Below are positions 18,049-27,073 of a DNA stretch of 64,000 nt, piece by piece. The notes beneath the pieces were generated by a model. The model saw nothing but the letters and a program-made list of their open reading frames with translations, was not told the origin of the DNA and made no database searches. Position numbers and translations under genes: made by a program. Origin of the DNA: Nocardia arthritidis (GTDB lineage: Bacteria; Actinomycetota; Actinomycetes; Mycobacteriales; Mycobacteriaceae); contig NZ_CP046172.1 of NCBI RefSeq assembly GCF_011801145.1, positions 7,440,001-7,504,000 on the forward strand, written 5' to 3'. Numbering within the stretch: the first letter of the stretch is position 1; the number at the start of each line of letters is the position of its first letter.

Positions 18049-19701
18049 TCAGCCCTTCTGATCCGCTGTGAACGCGGCCTTGCCGAGCCTGATGACGCCA
18101 TCGGGATACGCCTCGATGCCGGTCACCCGCGTGGAATGCACGGTGAGGACCCGAATGCGATAGGTGTACAGGTACGGGTTGTCCTGCTGGATGATCTGCA
18201 CGGCCTGCCCGTACAGTTCGGCGCGCTTGGCGACATCCGTTGTGCGCGAAGCCTGCCCGAGCAGATCATCCAGTTTCGGCGAGCTGTACCCGCCGTAGTT
18301 GCCGCCCGATCCGGTCTGCAGGAATCTGGTGATGTTGCCGTCCGGATCGAGGCGGCCCGACCAACCCAGGTACAGCGCCTCGAACGTGCCCCTCTTCTGC
18401 ACGTCCAACAGCGTTGAGTACTCGGTTGGCACGACCTTGATATCGAATCCGCCCTCGGCGGCGCTGGCCTGCAGCGCCTGCGCGTAGCGGAGCTGGTCCT
18501 GCTGGTTGGTCACCTGCAGTTTGACCGGGTAGGGAATCGGCACGCCCGCCTCGGCGAGCAGTTGCCGCGATTTCTGCGGATCGTATGCGGGGCAGGCGGT
18601 TCCGTCCGGTGTGGCGAACGGGCTCTGCGGCGAGATCGGCGTGCAGGCCAGCTCGAACCAGTTGTTGAATACCACGTCCACCAGTTGGCGCCGGTCGATG
18701 GCCAGCGAGAACGCCATGCGGACCCGAGGATCCTTGGCCAGCGGGGTGTCGATCTGCTTGGACGGCTTGCCGACGCCGTCGACATTGCCGATATTGAGCG
18801 TAATGCCCTGGTAGCCCAGCGAACTCGACTGCAGCAGGTGCAGCCCCTTGTTCTTCACCAGCGCGCCGACATCCTGCGGGGAGATGGTGTCGGCCACCTG
18901 GATATCACCCGAACGCAGGTTCGCCGCACGGATATTCGCATCCGACATGATCCGATAAGTGATCTTGTCCAGGTGCACGTTCTTCGCGTCGTAATAGTTC
19001 GGATCGCGCTCGACCACGATCGAGGTCTGCGGCACCCGCTCGACGAATTTGAACGCCCCGACGCACACCGGGTGATCGCCGAAGTTGTCGCCGCGCTCCT
19101 TGATCGCGGCGGGCGACATGATCATGCCCGCGCGGTCGGCCAGCGCGGCCGTGATGGGCGAGAACGGCTTCTTGAACTTCAGCACCACATGCGCGGGATC
19201 GGCGGTCTCGATGCTCGCGATCGGACCCATCTCGCTGGTGCGCTGCGAGCCCTTCATCGACAGATGCCGCTGCAGGCTGGTCTGGACGGCCGCGGCGTCG
19301 AACTCGGCGCCGTCGGCGAATTTGATGCCGGTGCGCACCGGGATGGTGACCGTGAGCCCGTCCGGCGAAACATCCGGCAGCGCGGTGGCCAACTGCGGAA
19401 CCAATTGGCCCGCAGCGTTGTTGTCGTAAAGCTTTTCGCAAATCGAGTTCATCACGTAGCGCGTGTAAAGAGAACTCGACGTGGTCGGATCCAGCCGGTC
19501 GGGCTCCGAGGATAGGCCCATCACCAACTCGCCACCCTCGCGCACCGACTGGCTCCCCACCGGGGTGCCGAAATCATCGGTGTGCGTTGCGCTTCCGGTC
19601 GGATGCTGCACCGGAGCACAGGCCGCGAGCGCGACGACGACCATTCCGGTCGTCAACGCACCCGCTGGGCGTCTCGACGCCCGAAACAGGTACCGCAACA
19701 T
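18049..19701 (-). CDS. Extracellular solute-binding lipoprotein, family 5 (second of two)
   Basis: It encodes 550 residues. A signal peptide with lipobox LAAC precedes an SBP_bac_5 domain (GELVMGLSSEPDRLDPTTSS; TVTIPVRTGIKFADGAEFDA; RVRMAFSLAIDRRQLVDVVF). Such lipoproteins capture peptides, nickel chelates or metallophores. It is a close paralogue of the next gene upstream and lies 6 bp from both neighbours. Its first codons (MLRYLF) look like a copy of the dppB-type start rather than of the other binding protein, indicating how the duplication occurred. Confidence 0.94.
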   Translation of the reverse strand: MLRYLFRASRRPAGALTTGMVVVALAACAPVQHPTGSATHTDDFGTPVGSQSVREGGELVMGLSSEPDRLDPTTSSSLYTRYVMNSICEKLYDNNAAGQLVPQLATALPDVSPDGLTVTIPVRTGIKFADGAEFDAAAVQTSLQRHLSMKGSQRTSEMGPIASIETADPAHVVLKFKKPFSPITAALADRAGMIMSPAAIKERGDNFGDHPVCVGAFKFVERVPQTSIVVERDPNYYDAKNVHLDKITYRIMSDANIRAANLRSGDIQVADTISPQDVGALVKNKGLHLLQSSSLGYQGITLNIGNVDGVGKPSKQIDTPLAKDPRVRMAFSLAIDRRQLVDVVFNNWFELACTPISPQSPFATPDGTACPAYDPQKSRQLLAEAGVPIPYPVKLQVTNQQDQLRYAQALQASAAEGGFDIKVVPTEYSTLLDVQKRGTFEALYLGWSGRLDPDGNITRFLQTGSGGNYGGYSSPKLDDLLGQASRTTDVAKRAELYGQAVQIIQQDNPYLYTYRIRVLTVHSTRVTGIEAYPDGVIRLGKAAFTADQKG

Positions 19702-19707
19702 GGCTTT

Positions 19708-21342
19708 TCAGCCCTTCCAATCCGTCACATAGGCCGCGTTGCCCAGCCGTACCGCGCCGTCGGCGTACACCTCGATGCCGGTGACCTTGGTCGAATGCAC
19801 CGTCAGGCTGCGAATACGGTAGGTGTAGAGGTAGGGGTTCTCCCGATGGATGACCTGCATCGCCTGCTCGTACAAGGCGGCCCGCTGGGCCGTGTTGGTG
19901 CTGCTCGCGGCAGCGCTCAACAGTTCGTCGAGGGTGGCGTTGCTGAAACCGCCGTAGTTACCGGTGGATCCGGTGGTCAACATTCGGGAGGTGTTGGCGT
20001 CCGGGTCGATTCGGCCGGACCAGCCAAGGAACAGTGTCTCGTAGTTTCCGCGCTTCTGCATGTCGAGCAGCGTCGGGTAATCGGTTGGGATGAGCCGGAT
20101 GTCGAAACCGCCCTGTGCCGCGCTGGCCTGTAGCGCCCGCGCGTAGTTGAGCTGGTCCGGAATGTTCATCACGTGCATCGCGATCGGGTACGGCATCTGC
20201 ACGCCGGCCTCGGTGAGCAGCTTCTTCGCGGCCTCCGGATCGAAGACCGGGCATGCGGTGCTGGTTCTGGTCGCGAACGGACTGGACGGCGAGATCGGCG
20301 AGCAGGCCGACTCGTACCAGTCCTTCCATGCGGTGTGCACCAACTTGTTCCGGTCGATGCTGAGCGAAAGCGCCATCCGCACACGGGGATCCTTGGCGAG
20401 CGGCGTTTCGATCTGTTTGGTCGGCTTGCCGACGCCGTCGACATTGCCGATGTTGATGGTCAATCCTTGGTAGCCGAGCGAACCGGTCTGCAACACATGC
20501 AGTTGCGGATCCTTGGCGAGTGCGTCGATGTCCTGCGGGGACATGGTGTCGGCCACCTGGATCTCACCGGAGCGCAGGCTCGCGGCGCGGGCCGACGCAT
20601 CGGTCATGATCTTGTAGGTGATCGTGTCCAGGTGCACGTTCTGCGCGTTGTAATACAGCGGATCGCGGGCCACCGTGATCGAGACACCGGGCACGCGGTC
20701 GACGAATTTGAACGGGCCGACGCAGACCGGGCGATCGCCGAAGTTGTCGCCCTTCTCCTTGAGCGCGGCGGGCGACATGATCATGCCCGCGCGGTCGGCC
20801 AGCGCGGCGGTGATGGGCGCGAACGGCTGCCGGTACTTGATCGCTACATGGGTGGCGTCGACGAGCTCTACGCCGTCGACCGGCCCCATCTCGCCGGTGC
20901 GCTGCGAACCCTTCATCGTCAAGTGACGTTCCAGGCTGGTCTGCACGGCCTGCGCGTCGAACGCGGTGCCGTCGGCGAACTTGATACCGGTGCGCACCGG
21001 AATGGTGACCGTCAGCCCGTCGGAGGAGATATCGGGCAGCGCGGTGGCCAGCTGCGGCACGATCCGGCCCGCCAGGTCCACGTCGTAGAGCTTCTCGCAG
21101 ACCGCGGTCATGACGTAACGCATGTAGAGCGAGCTGGAGGTGGACGGGTCGAGGCGGTCGGGATCGTTGGACAGCCCCATTACCAGATCGCCGCCCTGGC
21201 GAACCGGCCGCGTACCCACCGGTGTGCCGAAATCGTCGGTGTGCGCGGTCGCGACCTCAGGAGCTTGATGCGCCGGCGCACATGCGGCGAACATGGCGGC
21301 GGCCACAACGAGCGCCGCCATCCGGGTGAAGCGGATCAGCAT
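19708..21342 (-). CDS. Extracellular solute-binding lipoprotein, family 5 (first of two)
   Basis: It encodes 544 residues: signal peptide MLIRFTRMAALVVAAAM with lipobox FAAC, then an SBP_bac_5 domain (GDLVMGLSNDPDRLDPSTSS; TVTIPVRTGIKFADGTAFDA). Identity to the neighbouring copy is visibly high throughout, with differences that may alter ligand choice. It is the first gene of the five-gene transporter operon. An AT-rich leader with a Zur-like box lies upstream. The combination suggests uptake of a zinc-related chelate as well as, or instead of, plain peptides, but this is inference. Confidence 0.94.
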   Translation of the reverse strand: MLIRFTRMAALVVAAAMFAACAPAHQAPEVATAHTDDFGTPVGTRPVRQGGDLVMGLSNDPDRLDPSTSSSLYMRYVMTAVCEKLYDVDLAGRIVPQLATALPDISSDGLTVTIPVRTGIKFADGTAFDAQAVQTSLERHLTMKGSQRTGEMGPVDGVELVDATHVAIKYRQPFAPITAALADRAGMIMSPAALKEKGDNFGDRPVCVGPFKFVDRVPGVSITVARDPLYYNAQNVHLDTITYKIMTDASARAASLRSGEIQVADTMSPQDIDALAKDPQLHVLQTGSLGYQGLTINIGNVDGVGKPTKQIETPLAKDPRVRMALSLSIDRNKLVHTAWKDWYESACSPISPSSPFATRTSTACPVFDPEAAKKLLTEAGVQMPYPIAMHVMNIPDQLNYARALQASAAQGGFDIRLIPTDYPTLLDMQKRGNYETLFLGWSGRIDPDANTSRMLTTGSTGNYGGFSNATLDELLSAAASSTNTAQRAALYEQAMQVIHRENPYLYTYRIRSLTVHSTKVTGIEVYADGAVRLGNAAYVTDWKG

Positions 21343-21427
21343 GCGCTACAACATACTTCAAGGTCTTTCACTTTTCTCCCCCACCATTTCCACTTTTCGG
21401 ATTCCGTTCTTTTTCTGGCAATCACCG

Positions 21428-21442
21428 TGAATGTCATTTTCA
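21428..21442 (-). promoter_or_regulatory. Zur-like box upstream of the transporter operon
   Basis: On the minus strand the sequence is TGAAAATGACATTCA. It differs at two positions from TGAAAATGATTTTCA, the actinobacterial zinc-uptake-regulator consensus as I recall it. It lies 86 bp before the first binding-protein start in an AT-rich leader. Confidence 0.4.
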
Positions 21443-21455
21443 AAAAGGCATGCGA

Positions 21456-21489
21456 AATAGCGGTCCGGTGCCATTTCCGGACCGCTATT
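21456..21489 (-). terminator. Rho-independent terminator after the gamma-glutamyltransferase gene
   Basis: A perfect 13-bp stem (AATAGCGGTCCGG at 21456-21468, complement at 21477-21489, 8-base loop) lies 16 bp past the stop codon on the minus strand. It separates this gene from the transporter operon. Confidence 0.75.
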
Positions 21490-21504
21490 GGCTGCTTGAT
21501 TCGG

Positions 21505-23328
21505 TTATCGACCCACCGCGTAGCCCTGCATACCGCGAGGATTCGCGGCCGCTGACAATACACCGGTCTCCGGATCGCGGGCCACCGCGCACATCCGCCC
21601 CTCCGACCAGGCGTCGCCGACCGTCACCCGGTGGCCACGCCTGCGCAGATCGGCGATCACCTCATCCCCGATCCGCGATTCCACAACCACCGCACCGGGA
21701 TTCATCATGCGCGGGTAGAACGAGCCGGGGAAACTCTCCTGATGCCAGTTGGGCGCGTCGATGGCGCCCTGCAGATCCAGGCCGCCACGCACCTTTTCGC
21801 GCAGCGCGACGGCGAGGAAGAAGTGCAGGCTCCACTGATCCTGCTGATCGCCGCCCGGCGTGCCGAACGCCATGATCGGCACCCCGTCACGCAGCGCGAG
21901 CGTCGGGCTCAGCGTGGTGCGCGGACGGCGGCCCGGCCGCAGCGAATTCGGCAGGCCCGGTTCCAGGGTGGTCATCTGCAGACGGGTGCCGAGCGGGAAA
22001 CCGAGCTGCGGCACAACCGGATTCGATTGCAGCCAGCCGCCGCTCGGGGTGGCCGCGAGCATATTGCCCCAGCGGTCGACCACGTCGACGTGACAGGTGT
22101 CGCCGCGGGTCGCGCCGGTCGCGGCCACCGTCGGCTCCCCGACGCCGAGCGAAAGTTCAGCGGGCGCAACGGAATTCGTCTTGGCGTACTGGCCGAGCCG
22201 GGGCCGCTGACCATCCGGGCTACCCGGGCGCAACTCATAGGAGGCGCGCGGTGCGATCTTGGAACGGCGGCATACGTTGTAGTACGGGGACAGCAGCGTT
22301 TCGAGCGAGACATCGGTGCCGTCGCCGTACCACGCCTCCCGGTCGGCCATGGCCAACTTCGAGCCCTCGATGAGGGTGTGATAGTACTCCGGCGTGCCGT
22401 ATTCGAGTTGGTCTGGCAGGAGCGCGAGTTGTTGCAGGAACACCGGTCCCTGGCTCCACAGTCCCGGCTTGGCCACGGTCCAGCCGTTCCAGTCGTAGGT
22501 GACCGGATCTTCGTAGGAGGCAGCGAAATTCGCGAGATCGTCACCGGTGAGCGTGCCGGCGTGCCGTTCACCGGAGGTGTCCATGGTCGGCTTCGCCGCG
22601 AATTCGGCGATCGCCTCGGCGATGAAGCCCTCACGCCACACCTTGCGCGCCGCCTCGATCTGCGTCTCCCGATCGGAGCCCGCGGCCTCGGCCTCGGCGA
22701 TCACCCGGCGCCAGGTGGCGGCCAGCGCCGGATTCTTCAGCAGCGCACCGGGTGCGGGCGCGCGTCCGTCGCGCAGGTAGAGCTCGGCCGAGGTGGTCCA
22801 CTCCGTCTCGAACAATTCCCGCACGGTGCCGACGGTTTCGCCGATCCGCTCCACCGCCGGATGTCCGTTCTCGGCGTAACCGATGGCGTAGGAAAGGATT
22901 TCGGACAGCCGCTTGGTGCCGTAATCACGCAGCAGCACCATCCAGGCGTCGAACGCACCGGGTACCGCGGTGGCCAGCGGGCCGGTGCCGGGCACCAGGT
23001 CCAGGCCGAGCCCGGTGTAGTGCTCGATCGTCGCGCCCGCCGGGGCGGGGCCCTGGCCGCACAGCACCCTGGGCGCCTGGCCCGCGGGTGCGAGAATTAC
23101 CGGAACCTCACCGCCGGGTCCGTTCAGATGCGGCTCGACAACGTGGAGCACGAATCCGGCGGCGACCGCCGCGTCGAACGCATTGCCGTCGTTCTCGAGT
23201 ACCGCGAGCGCGGTGGCCGAGGCGAGCCAGTGCGTGGACGACACCATCCCGAAGGTTCCCTGCAATGTGGGACGCGTGGTGAACACCCGCTGAGTATCGC
23301 CTGAGAACGGCACGTGCGTCCAAGACAT
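21505..23328 (-). CDS. Gamma-glutamyltransferase family N-terminal nucleophile hydrolase
   Basis: It encodes 607 residues. The large-subunit part has family motifs (STHWLASATALAVLENDGNA, HLNGPGGEVPVIL). The self-cleavage site is GDTCHVDVVDRWGNM: the threonine would become the small-subunit nucleophile, followed here by Cys instead of the common Thr/Ser. The small subunit has TPSGGW, TLSPTLALRDGVPIMAFGTPGGDQQ. No signal peptide is visible, so it is probably cytoplasmic; this branch includes acylase-like enzymes as well as glutathione hydrolases. A LysR regulator is divergent from it across 29 bp. Confidence 0.9.
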   Translation of the reverse strand: MSWTHVPFSGDTQRVFTTRPTLQGTFGMVSSTHWLASATALAVLENDGNAFDAAVAAGFVLHVVEPHLNGPGGEVPVILAPAGQAPRVLCGQGPAPAGATIEHYTGLGLDLVPGTGPLATAVPGAFDAWMVLLRDYGTKRLSEILSYAIGYAENGHPAVERIGETVGTVRELFETEWTTSAELYLRDGRAPAPGALLKNPALAATWRRVIAEAEAAGSDRETQIEAARKVWREGFIAEAIAEFAAKPTMDTSGERHAGTLTGDDLANFAASYEDPVTYDWNGWTVAKPGLWSQGPVFLQQLALLPDQLEYGTPEYYHTLIEGSKLAMADREAWYGDGTDVSLETLLSPYYNVCRRSKIAPRASYELRPGSPDGQRPRLGQYAKTNSVAPAELSLGVGEPTVAATGATRGDTCHVDVVDRWGNMLAATPSGGWLQSNPVVPQLGFPLGTRLQMTTLEPGLPNSLRPGRRPRTTLSPTLALRDGVPIMAFGTPGGDQQDQWSLHFFLAVALREKVRGGLDLQGAIDAPNWHQESFPGSFYPRMMNPGAVVVESRIGDEVIADLRRRGHRVTVGDAWSEGRMCAVARDPETGVLSAAANPRGMQGYAVGR

Positions 23329-23357
23329 CTATAACACCACACCGATAGCGTCAGGAC

Positions 23358-24248
23358 ATGGAACGCAGACAGCTCGAATACTTCGTCGCGATCGTCGAAC
23401 ACGGCGGTTTCACCCACGCTGCCCGCGCCCTGCGGGTGGCCCAGCCCTCGCTGTCCCGCGCCATCGGCAAGCTGGAGAAAGAGCTCGGCGTCGAGCTGTT
23501 CCACCGGGTCGGCCGCAGCGCGGTGCTGAGCAACGCGGGCGAATTGATGGCCGACCGCGCCCGCCAGGTGCTGCGCGACCTGGACGCGCTGCGGGCCGCC
23601 GCGCAGGCCGTCGGCGCTGGCGTCGTCGGCCGGGTCGATGTCGCGGCCACCTCGTCCTCGGCGCTGGAGCCGGTGATCAATACGATTGCCCAACTGCGCG
23701 ACGATCATCCGGGCGTCACGGTGAGCACCTGGTCCGCGCTATCCGCGGCCGAGGTGATCGCGACCGTGCTGCGCGGCCGCTGCGAGGCCGGGGTGTGCGG
23801 CAGCGCCGAACGCCCGGCGGGCCAGGGCCTTGTCGCGCACTATCTGCGCGATGAGGATTTCCTGCTCGTCGCCCCACCCGGCACCCAGCTCGGCGCGAAC
23901 GGCACGGTGACCCGCGACGATCTGCGCGGTATGAGCTTCGTGCTGCCGCAATCGGCGACAGCCGTTCGGGCCCGGTTCGACCGGCTCGCCGCGGCGGTCG
24001 GCGACCTGCATATCGCCGCCGAGGTCGGGGACCGCAGCATCGTGTTGCCGATGGTGTTGCGCGGCGTCGGCTGCGGCCTCATGCCCGACGGATGGGAATA
24101 CCTGGCCCGCCGCGCCGGGGCGGAGATCTACCGCTTCGACCCGCCCGAACGGCTCCCCCAATGGCTGGTGCACCGCAGCGGACCGCTGACCGCGGCGGCG
24201 CAGGCCTTCATCGATACGACCCTGGCCCATGCCGGGGAGGTCCACTGA
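23358..24248 (+). CDS. LysR-family regulator divergent from the gamma-glutamyltransferase gene
   Basis: It encodes 296 residues. The N-terminal HTH is standard (MERRQLEYFVAIVEHGGFTH; AQPSLSRAIGKLEKELGVEL). The effector domain covers residues ~90-290. The 29-bp divergent gap contains CTAT and ATAG arms (23329-23332 and 23345-23348) that could be part of a LysR T-N11-A-type site. Control of the gamma-glutamyltransferase gene is inferred from the divergent layout. Confidence 0.88.
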   Translation: MERRQLEYFVAIVEHGGFTHAARALRVAQPSLSRAIGKLEKELGVELFHRVGRSAVLSNAGELMADRARQVLRDLDALRAAAQAVGAGVVGRVDVAATSSSALEPVINTIAQLRDDHPGVTVSTWSALSAAEVIATVLRGRCEAGVCGSAERPAGQGLVAHYLRDEDFLLVAPPGTQLGANGTVTRDDLRGMSFVLPQSATAVRARFDRLAAAVGDLHIAAEVGDRSIVLPMVLRGVGCGLMPDGWEYLARRAGAEIYRFDPPERLPQWLVHRSGPLTAAAQAFIDTTLAHAGEVH

Positions 24249-24284
24249 ACGGACCGGGTATCACCAGCGGGATCGTCTGAGCGA

Positions 24285-25451
24285 TCAGCCCTCCGCCCGG
24301 GCCGGATCCGCGGCCGCATGCCGGTCCGGGTCGTAGGTGTCCGCGCCGGTGTGGTGCATCCAGGCCAGGACCCGCGCCAGCGCGGCGGCCCGGCCGGCCT
24401 CCGGGTCGGCGACCTTGCCGGTGCGGATATTCAGCGCCACCTCACCGCCGAGTTCATCGCGGATCTCGGCGGCCGTACTGCCGGACAGTTTGCGCGCCGT
24501 ACTATCCGACACCCGGACGCCGCGCGGCACCGGGAGCGCGGCGAGCGCACCATCGATCGCGCGCCGCGCCGACCGGAGGGCGGTGCGCGGGCGACGCAGA
24601 CGTTCCACCGATATCTCGGTGCGCGCCTTCGTAATCCGTTCCACGTTGACGCCGGTCATGGTGCCGTCCTCGGTGCGGCGCTGAATCTCCGCGAGCAGTC
24701 CGGCCGCGACCTCGACCACCTCGTCGAGCACCTGCGCGCAGCCTTCGAGCGCGGCCGCCAGATCGCCGGGGGCGTCACCGGCGCGGTGCGTCCAGTTCGC
24801 CGCGTAGCGGTTCAACTCCTCGCGCGCCCGCCAGATCGGCGCGGCCGGGGTGCCGGGCACCACGTCGCGCGCGTTCACCAGATGCTGGCCCTCGCCCGAA
24901 TCGGCCAGCCGGGTGGTCGGCACCCGCCCGCCGAGCAGATGCCGAACCCGCTCGTTCTCGGCCAGGTCACGAGCCGGATCCTCACCGGGCTGCGGCAGCG
25001 AGCGGCGCGGACCCGACGCACACCACAGGTGCTGGCTCGGATACAGCGTCTGCGAAATCGCCCGCCCGCCGAGCATCTCGGGCAGTTCGGTGATCACACC
25101 CGAGGAGACCGCCGACCGCTCGGCATACCGTTCCAGATGGTAAATCCATTTCCGCACTTGGGAACTCGCCTCATCCAGCGAATCGACTTCGGCGCCGTCG
25201 TCGCCGCGGGCGGCGTGATCGGTGGCCAATCGGTGCGCGACCGCGAGATGCTGCGCCGACGCCGCGAAATTCCGCGCGACCATCACCGCCACCGGCACCG
25301 GCAGCGCCGCACCGGGCAGCTGATCCAAATCCTCCGGCCGCCTGATCTTTCCGGATTCCCACCCGACCGCGCGGGCCGCCTCCGTATACGACTCCCCCGT
25401 CCGCGCCATCCGCGCCCGCACCTGCCGCTTACGCGCCTTGTCAGTGGTCAC
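24285..25451 (-). CDS. Uncharacterised actinobacterial protein with an Arg/Lys-rich N-terminus
   Basis: It encodes 388 residues, predicted helical and soluble. The N-terminus (DKARKRQVRARMARTGESY) is a basic motif that I recall at the start of many unrelated actinobacterial proteins. The middle is helical (VRKWIYHLERYAERSAVSSG; AALEGCAQVLDEVVEVAAGL) and the last part has ALARVLAWMHHTGADTYDPD. GTG 25451 is preferred over the longer start at 25481 because AAGGGA precedes it. No family is recognised. Part of its 5' coding sequence (25419-25439) recurs exactly at 27138-27158. Confidence 0.7.
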   Translation of the reverse strand: MTTDKARKRQVRARMARTGESYTEAARAVGWESGKIRRPEDLDQLPGAALPVPVAVMVARNFAASAQHLAVAHRLATDHAARGDDGAEVDSLDEASSQVRKWIYHLERYAERSAVSSGVITELPEMLGGRAISQTLYPSQHLWCASGPRRSLPQPGEDPARDLAENERVRHLLGGRVPTTRLADSGEGQHLVNARDVVPGTPAAPIWRAREELNRYAANWTHRAGDAPGDLAAALEGCAQVLDEVVEVAAGLLAEIQRRTEDGTMTGVNVERITKARTEISVERLRRPRTALRSARRAIDGALAALPVPRGVRVSDSTARKLSGSTAAEIRDELGGEVALNIRTGKVADPEAGRAAALARVLAWMHHTGADTYDPDRHAAADPARAEG

Positions 25452-25820
25452 GGTCGATCCCTTCCACGGCGACGCCCCCACACCACCCCGCCGCTACTCC
25501 CGAATCGCCGAAACGCGCACAGCACAAGTAGATTCATCGCGCGAGGCGAAGCCCCTTGTCCTCATCTCGCCCGGCGGTGTGGGCGCCGGAACGATCGGAA
25601 GCGGGCGGGCGCGGGCAGCCACTGCACAGCAGAATACAACCCGCACAACGGATTCGAGGACGCCGGATCAGGCGAAGTCGACGTCCCCGCACCCAGGCCG
25701 CGAGCCGAGCACCCTGTACACCCAACGCACGGTTCGCGGACGAGGTGCGGCTGCACCCGGACGCGGTGCGACACGCCGCCACCACACAATGGGCGAAGAC
25801 CAGCGCCGAGCCGTTGGGGT
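25452..25820. other. Gene-free stretch with a diverged repeat
   Basis: No convincing gene is visible. Several short frames are open only because of high GC content. 25592-25666 resembles 27014-27073 with a 17-bp insertion and scattered differences. The 25740-25820 part reads weakly like coding sequence (ADEVRLHPDAVRHA) but has no start or family. Confidence 0.4.
25592..25666 (+). repeat. Diverged direct repeat, left copy
   Basis: It begins CGATCGGAAGCGGGCGGGCG and ends in CCCGCACAACGGATTCGAGG and a few more bases. It pairs with 27014-27073 in the same orientation. The copies flank the membrane-protein gene and its TetR gene, about 1.4 kb apart. Confidence 0.55.
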
Positions 25821-26234
25821 CTAGGCACGGTCACGCGCTGGACGCAGCAGCGCGAGTCCGGTGAGCAACCCCGTGGTCGAGGCGACGTGGATCAGCAGCG
25901 CCTTGCGGTTGGGCGCCCACTTGCCGGTGGTCGGCCCGCCGGACCACATCGCGGCCGCGAATCCGCCCGCGCCGCAGGCCATCGCACGCCACAGGACCCG
26001 GCCGCGATCGGGTCCGGCGAGCAGCCCGACACCGATCACGCCGAGCGAACCGAGCGTGATCAGCACCTCGCGCGCCATGTGGTACTGCACGTGCCCGGCG
26101 CCGTGGCGCACCTCCGGTGCGCGGTAGCTCTCGTCGGTGATGTGGGTGACGGTCTGCCACACCGACGGAACCGCCGCGGCAAGCCCAGCGACGGTGACCG
26201 CGACTCCAACACCTTCGCGCAGTGGCATTTTCAA
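25821..26234 (-). CDS. Small multi-pass membrane protein of unknown function
   Basis: It encodes 137 residues with about four hydrophobic segments (GVGVAVTVAGLAAAVPSV; VLITLGSLGVIGVGLLAG; AMACGAGGFAAAMWSGG; LLIHVASTTGLLTGLALL). Size and layout recall DoxX/DUF4267-like small membrane proteins, but no motif decides it. It is divergent from the TetR gene at 26371, with a dyad between them, and is the probable target of that regulator. Confidence 0.7.
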   Translation of the reverse strand: MKMPLREGVGVAVTVAGLAAAVPSVWQTVTHITDESYRAPEVRHGAGHVQYHMAREVLITLGSLGVIGVGLLAGPDRGRVLWRAMACGAGGFAAAMWSGGPTTGKWAPNRKALLIHVASTTGLLTGLALLRPARDRA

Positions 26235-26310
26235 CTCCTGAATCTCGATGCGTGACAGGCGTTATCGACAGCCTGCCGCTGAACCATTGCTCAGTAGAAC
26301 GATTTTCAGC

Positions 26311-26337
26311 CTAGACGCAACGCTGCGTCAAGTCTAG
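26311..26337. promoter_or_regulatory. Dyad between membrane-protein and TetR genes, candidate operator
   Basis: GACGCA (26314-26319) and TGCGTC (26324-26329) form a perfect dyad within outer CTAGAC (26311-26316) and GTCTAG (26332-26337) arms. It lies in the 136-bp divergent gap, 34 bp before the TetR start. Confidence 0.5.
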
Positions 26338-26370
26338 AATTTGGGTACATTGTCCCGAGGAGGTCACCCG

Positions 26371-26982
26371 ATGCACCCGACCGAGACGACCGGACGTCAC
26401 CACGGAAACCGGCACGGCCGTAGCGAATCCGCGCGTAAAGCGGTGTTGGAGGCCGCCGACGATCTGCTCGCCGAACGCGGCTTCGCCGGGTTCACCATCG
26501 AGGGACTCGCGCTGCGGGCCGGTGTCTCCAAGCAGACGATCTACCGCTGGTGGAAGACGAAGACCGACATCCTCGTCGACACCTACCTCGACGACGCGGC
26601 CGAACATCTCGTGCCGCCGGACCTCGGCGCCCTGGATCGGGACCTGCGGGCGCATCTGCGCAACCTCGTCCATTTCCTACGCGACTCGGACTCCGGCATG
26701 GTGCTGCGCGCCCTCATCGCCCAGACGCAACACGATCCGGCGATCGCCACCGCATTCCGTAACCGCTGCCTGCGGCCGCAGCGTGAGCGCGACCGAATCC
26801 CGTTGCAGCGGGCAATGATCCGGGGCGAGCTGGCCGCCGAGACCGATATCGACGCGGCACTGGACCGGCTCATCGGTCCGATCTACTACCGAGTGCTGGT
26901 GAGCGGCGAAGATATCGACGACAGGTTCATCGACGAATTGATCGAGATGTTGCTCCGCACATTCGGAAACGGAATCAACTGA
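26371..26982 (+). CDS. TetR-family transcriptional regulator
   Basis: It encodes 203 residues. The HTH domain is RKAVLEAADDLLAERGFAGF then GLALRAGVSKQTIYRWWKTK (residues ~22-65), with a TetR_C-type helical domain after it (LRAHLRNLVHFLRDSDSGMV). ATG 26371 follows GAGGAGG; the longer TTG start at 26341 is unlikely. It is divergent from the membrane-protein gene and probably represses it. Confidence 0.88.
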   Translation: MHPTETTGRHHGNRHGRSESARKAVLEAADDLLAERGFAGFTIEGLALRAGVSKQTIYRWWKTKTDILVDTYLDDAAEHLVPPDLGALDRDLRAHLRNLVHFLRDSDSGMVLRALIAQTQHDPAIATAFRNRCLRPQRERDRIPLQRAMIRGELAAETDIDAALDRLIGPIYYRVLVSGEDIDDRFIDELIEMLLRTFGNGIN

Positions 26983-27013
26983 ATTCGGGGAGACCGACAC
27001 CTCGCGATGCGGG

Positions 27014-27073
27014 CGATCGGAAGCAGGCGGTGCGCGGGTAGCCACCCCGCACAACGCATTCAGGGACGTCCGG
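27014..27073 (+). repeat. Diverged direct repeat, right copy
   Basis: CGATCGGAAGCAGGCGGTGC through CCCGCACAACGCATTCAGGG to 27073. It aligns with 25592-25666 with two mismatches and one gap in the first 31 bases, lacks a 17-bp segment, then aligns again. Confidence 0.55.

Noticed and set aside
25556..25864. A 102-codon frame containing ADEVRLHPDAVRHA
   Set aside because: Most of it is Arg/Pro-rich noise, it has no binding site, and it overlaps the end of the real minus-strand membrane-protein gene.
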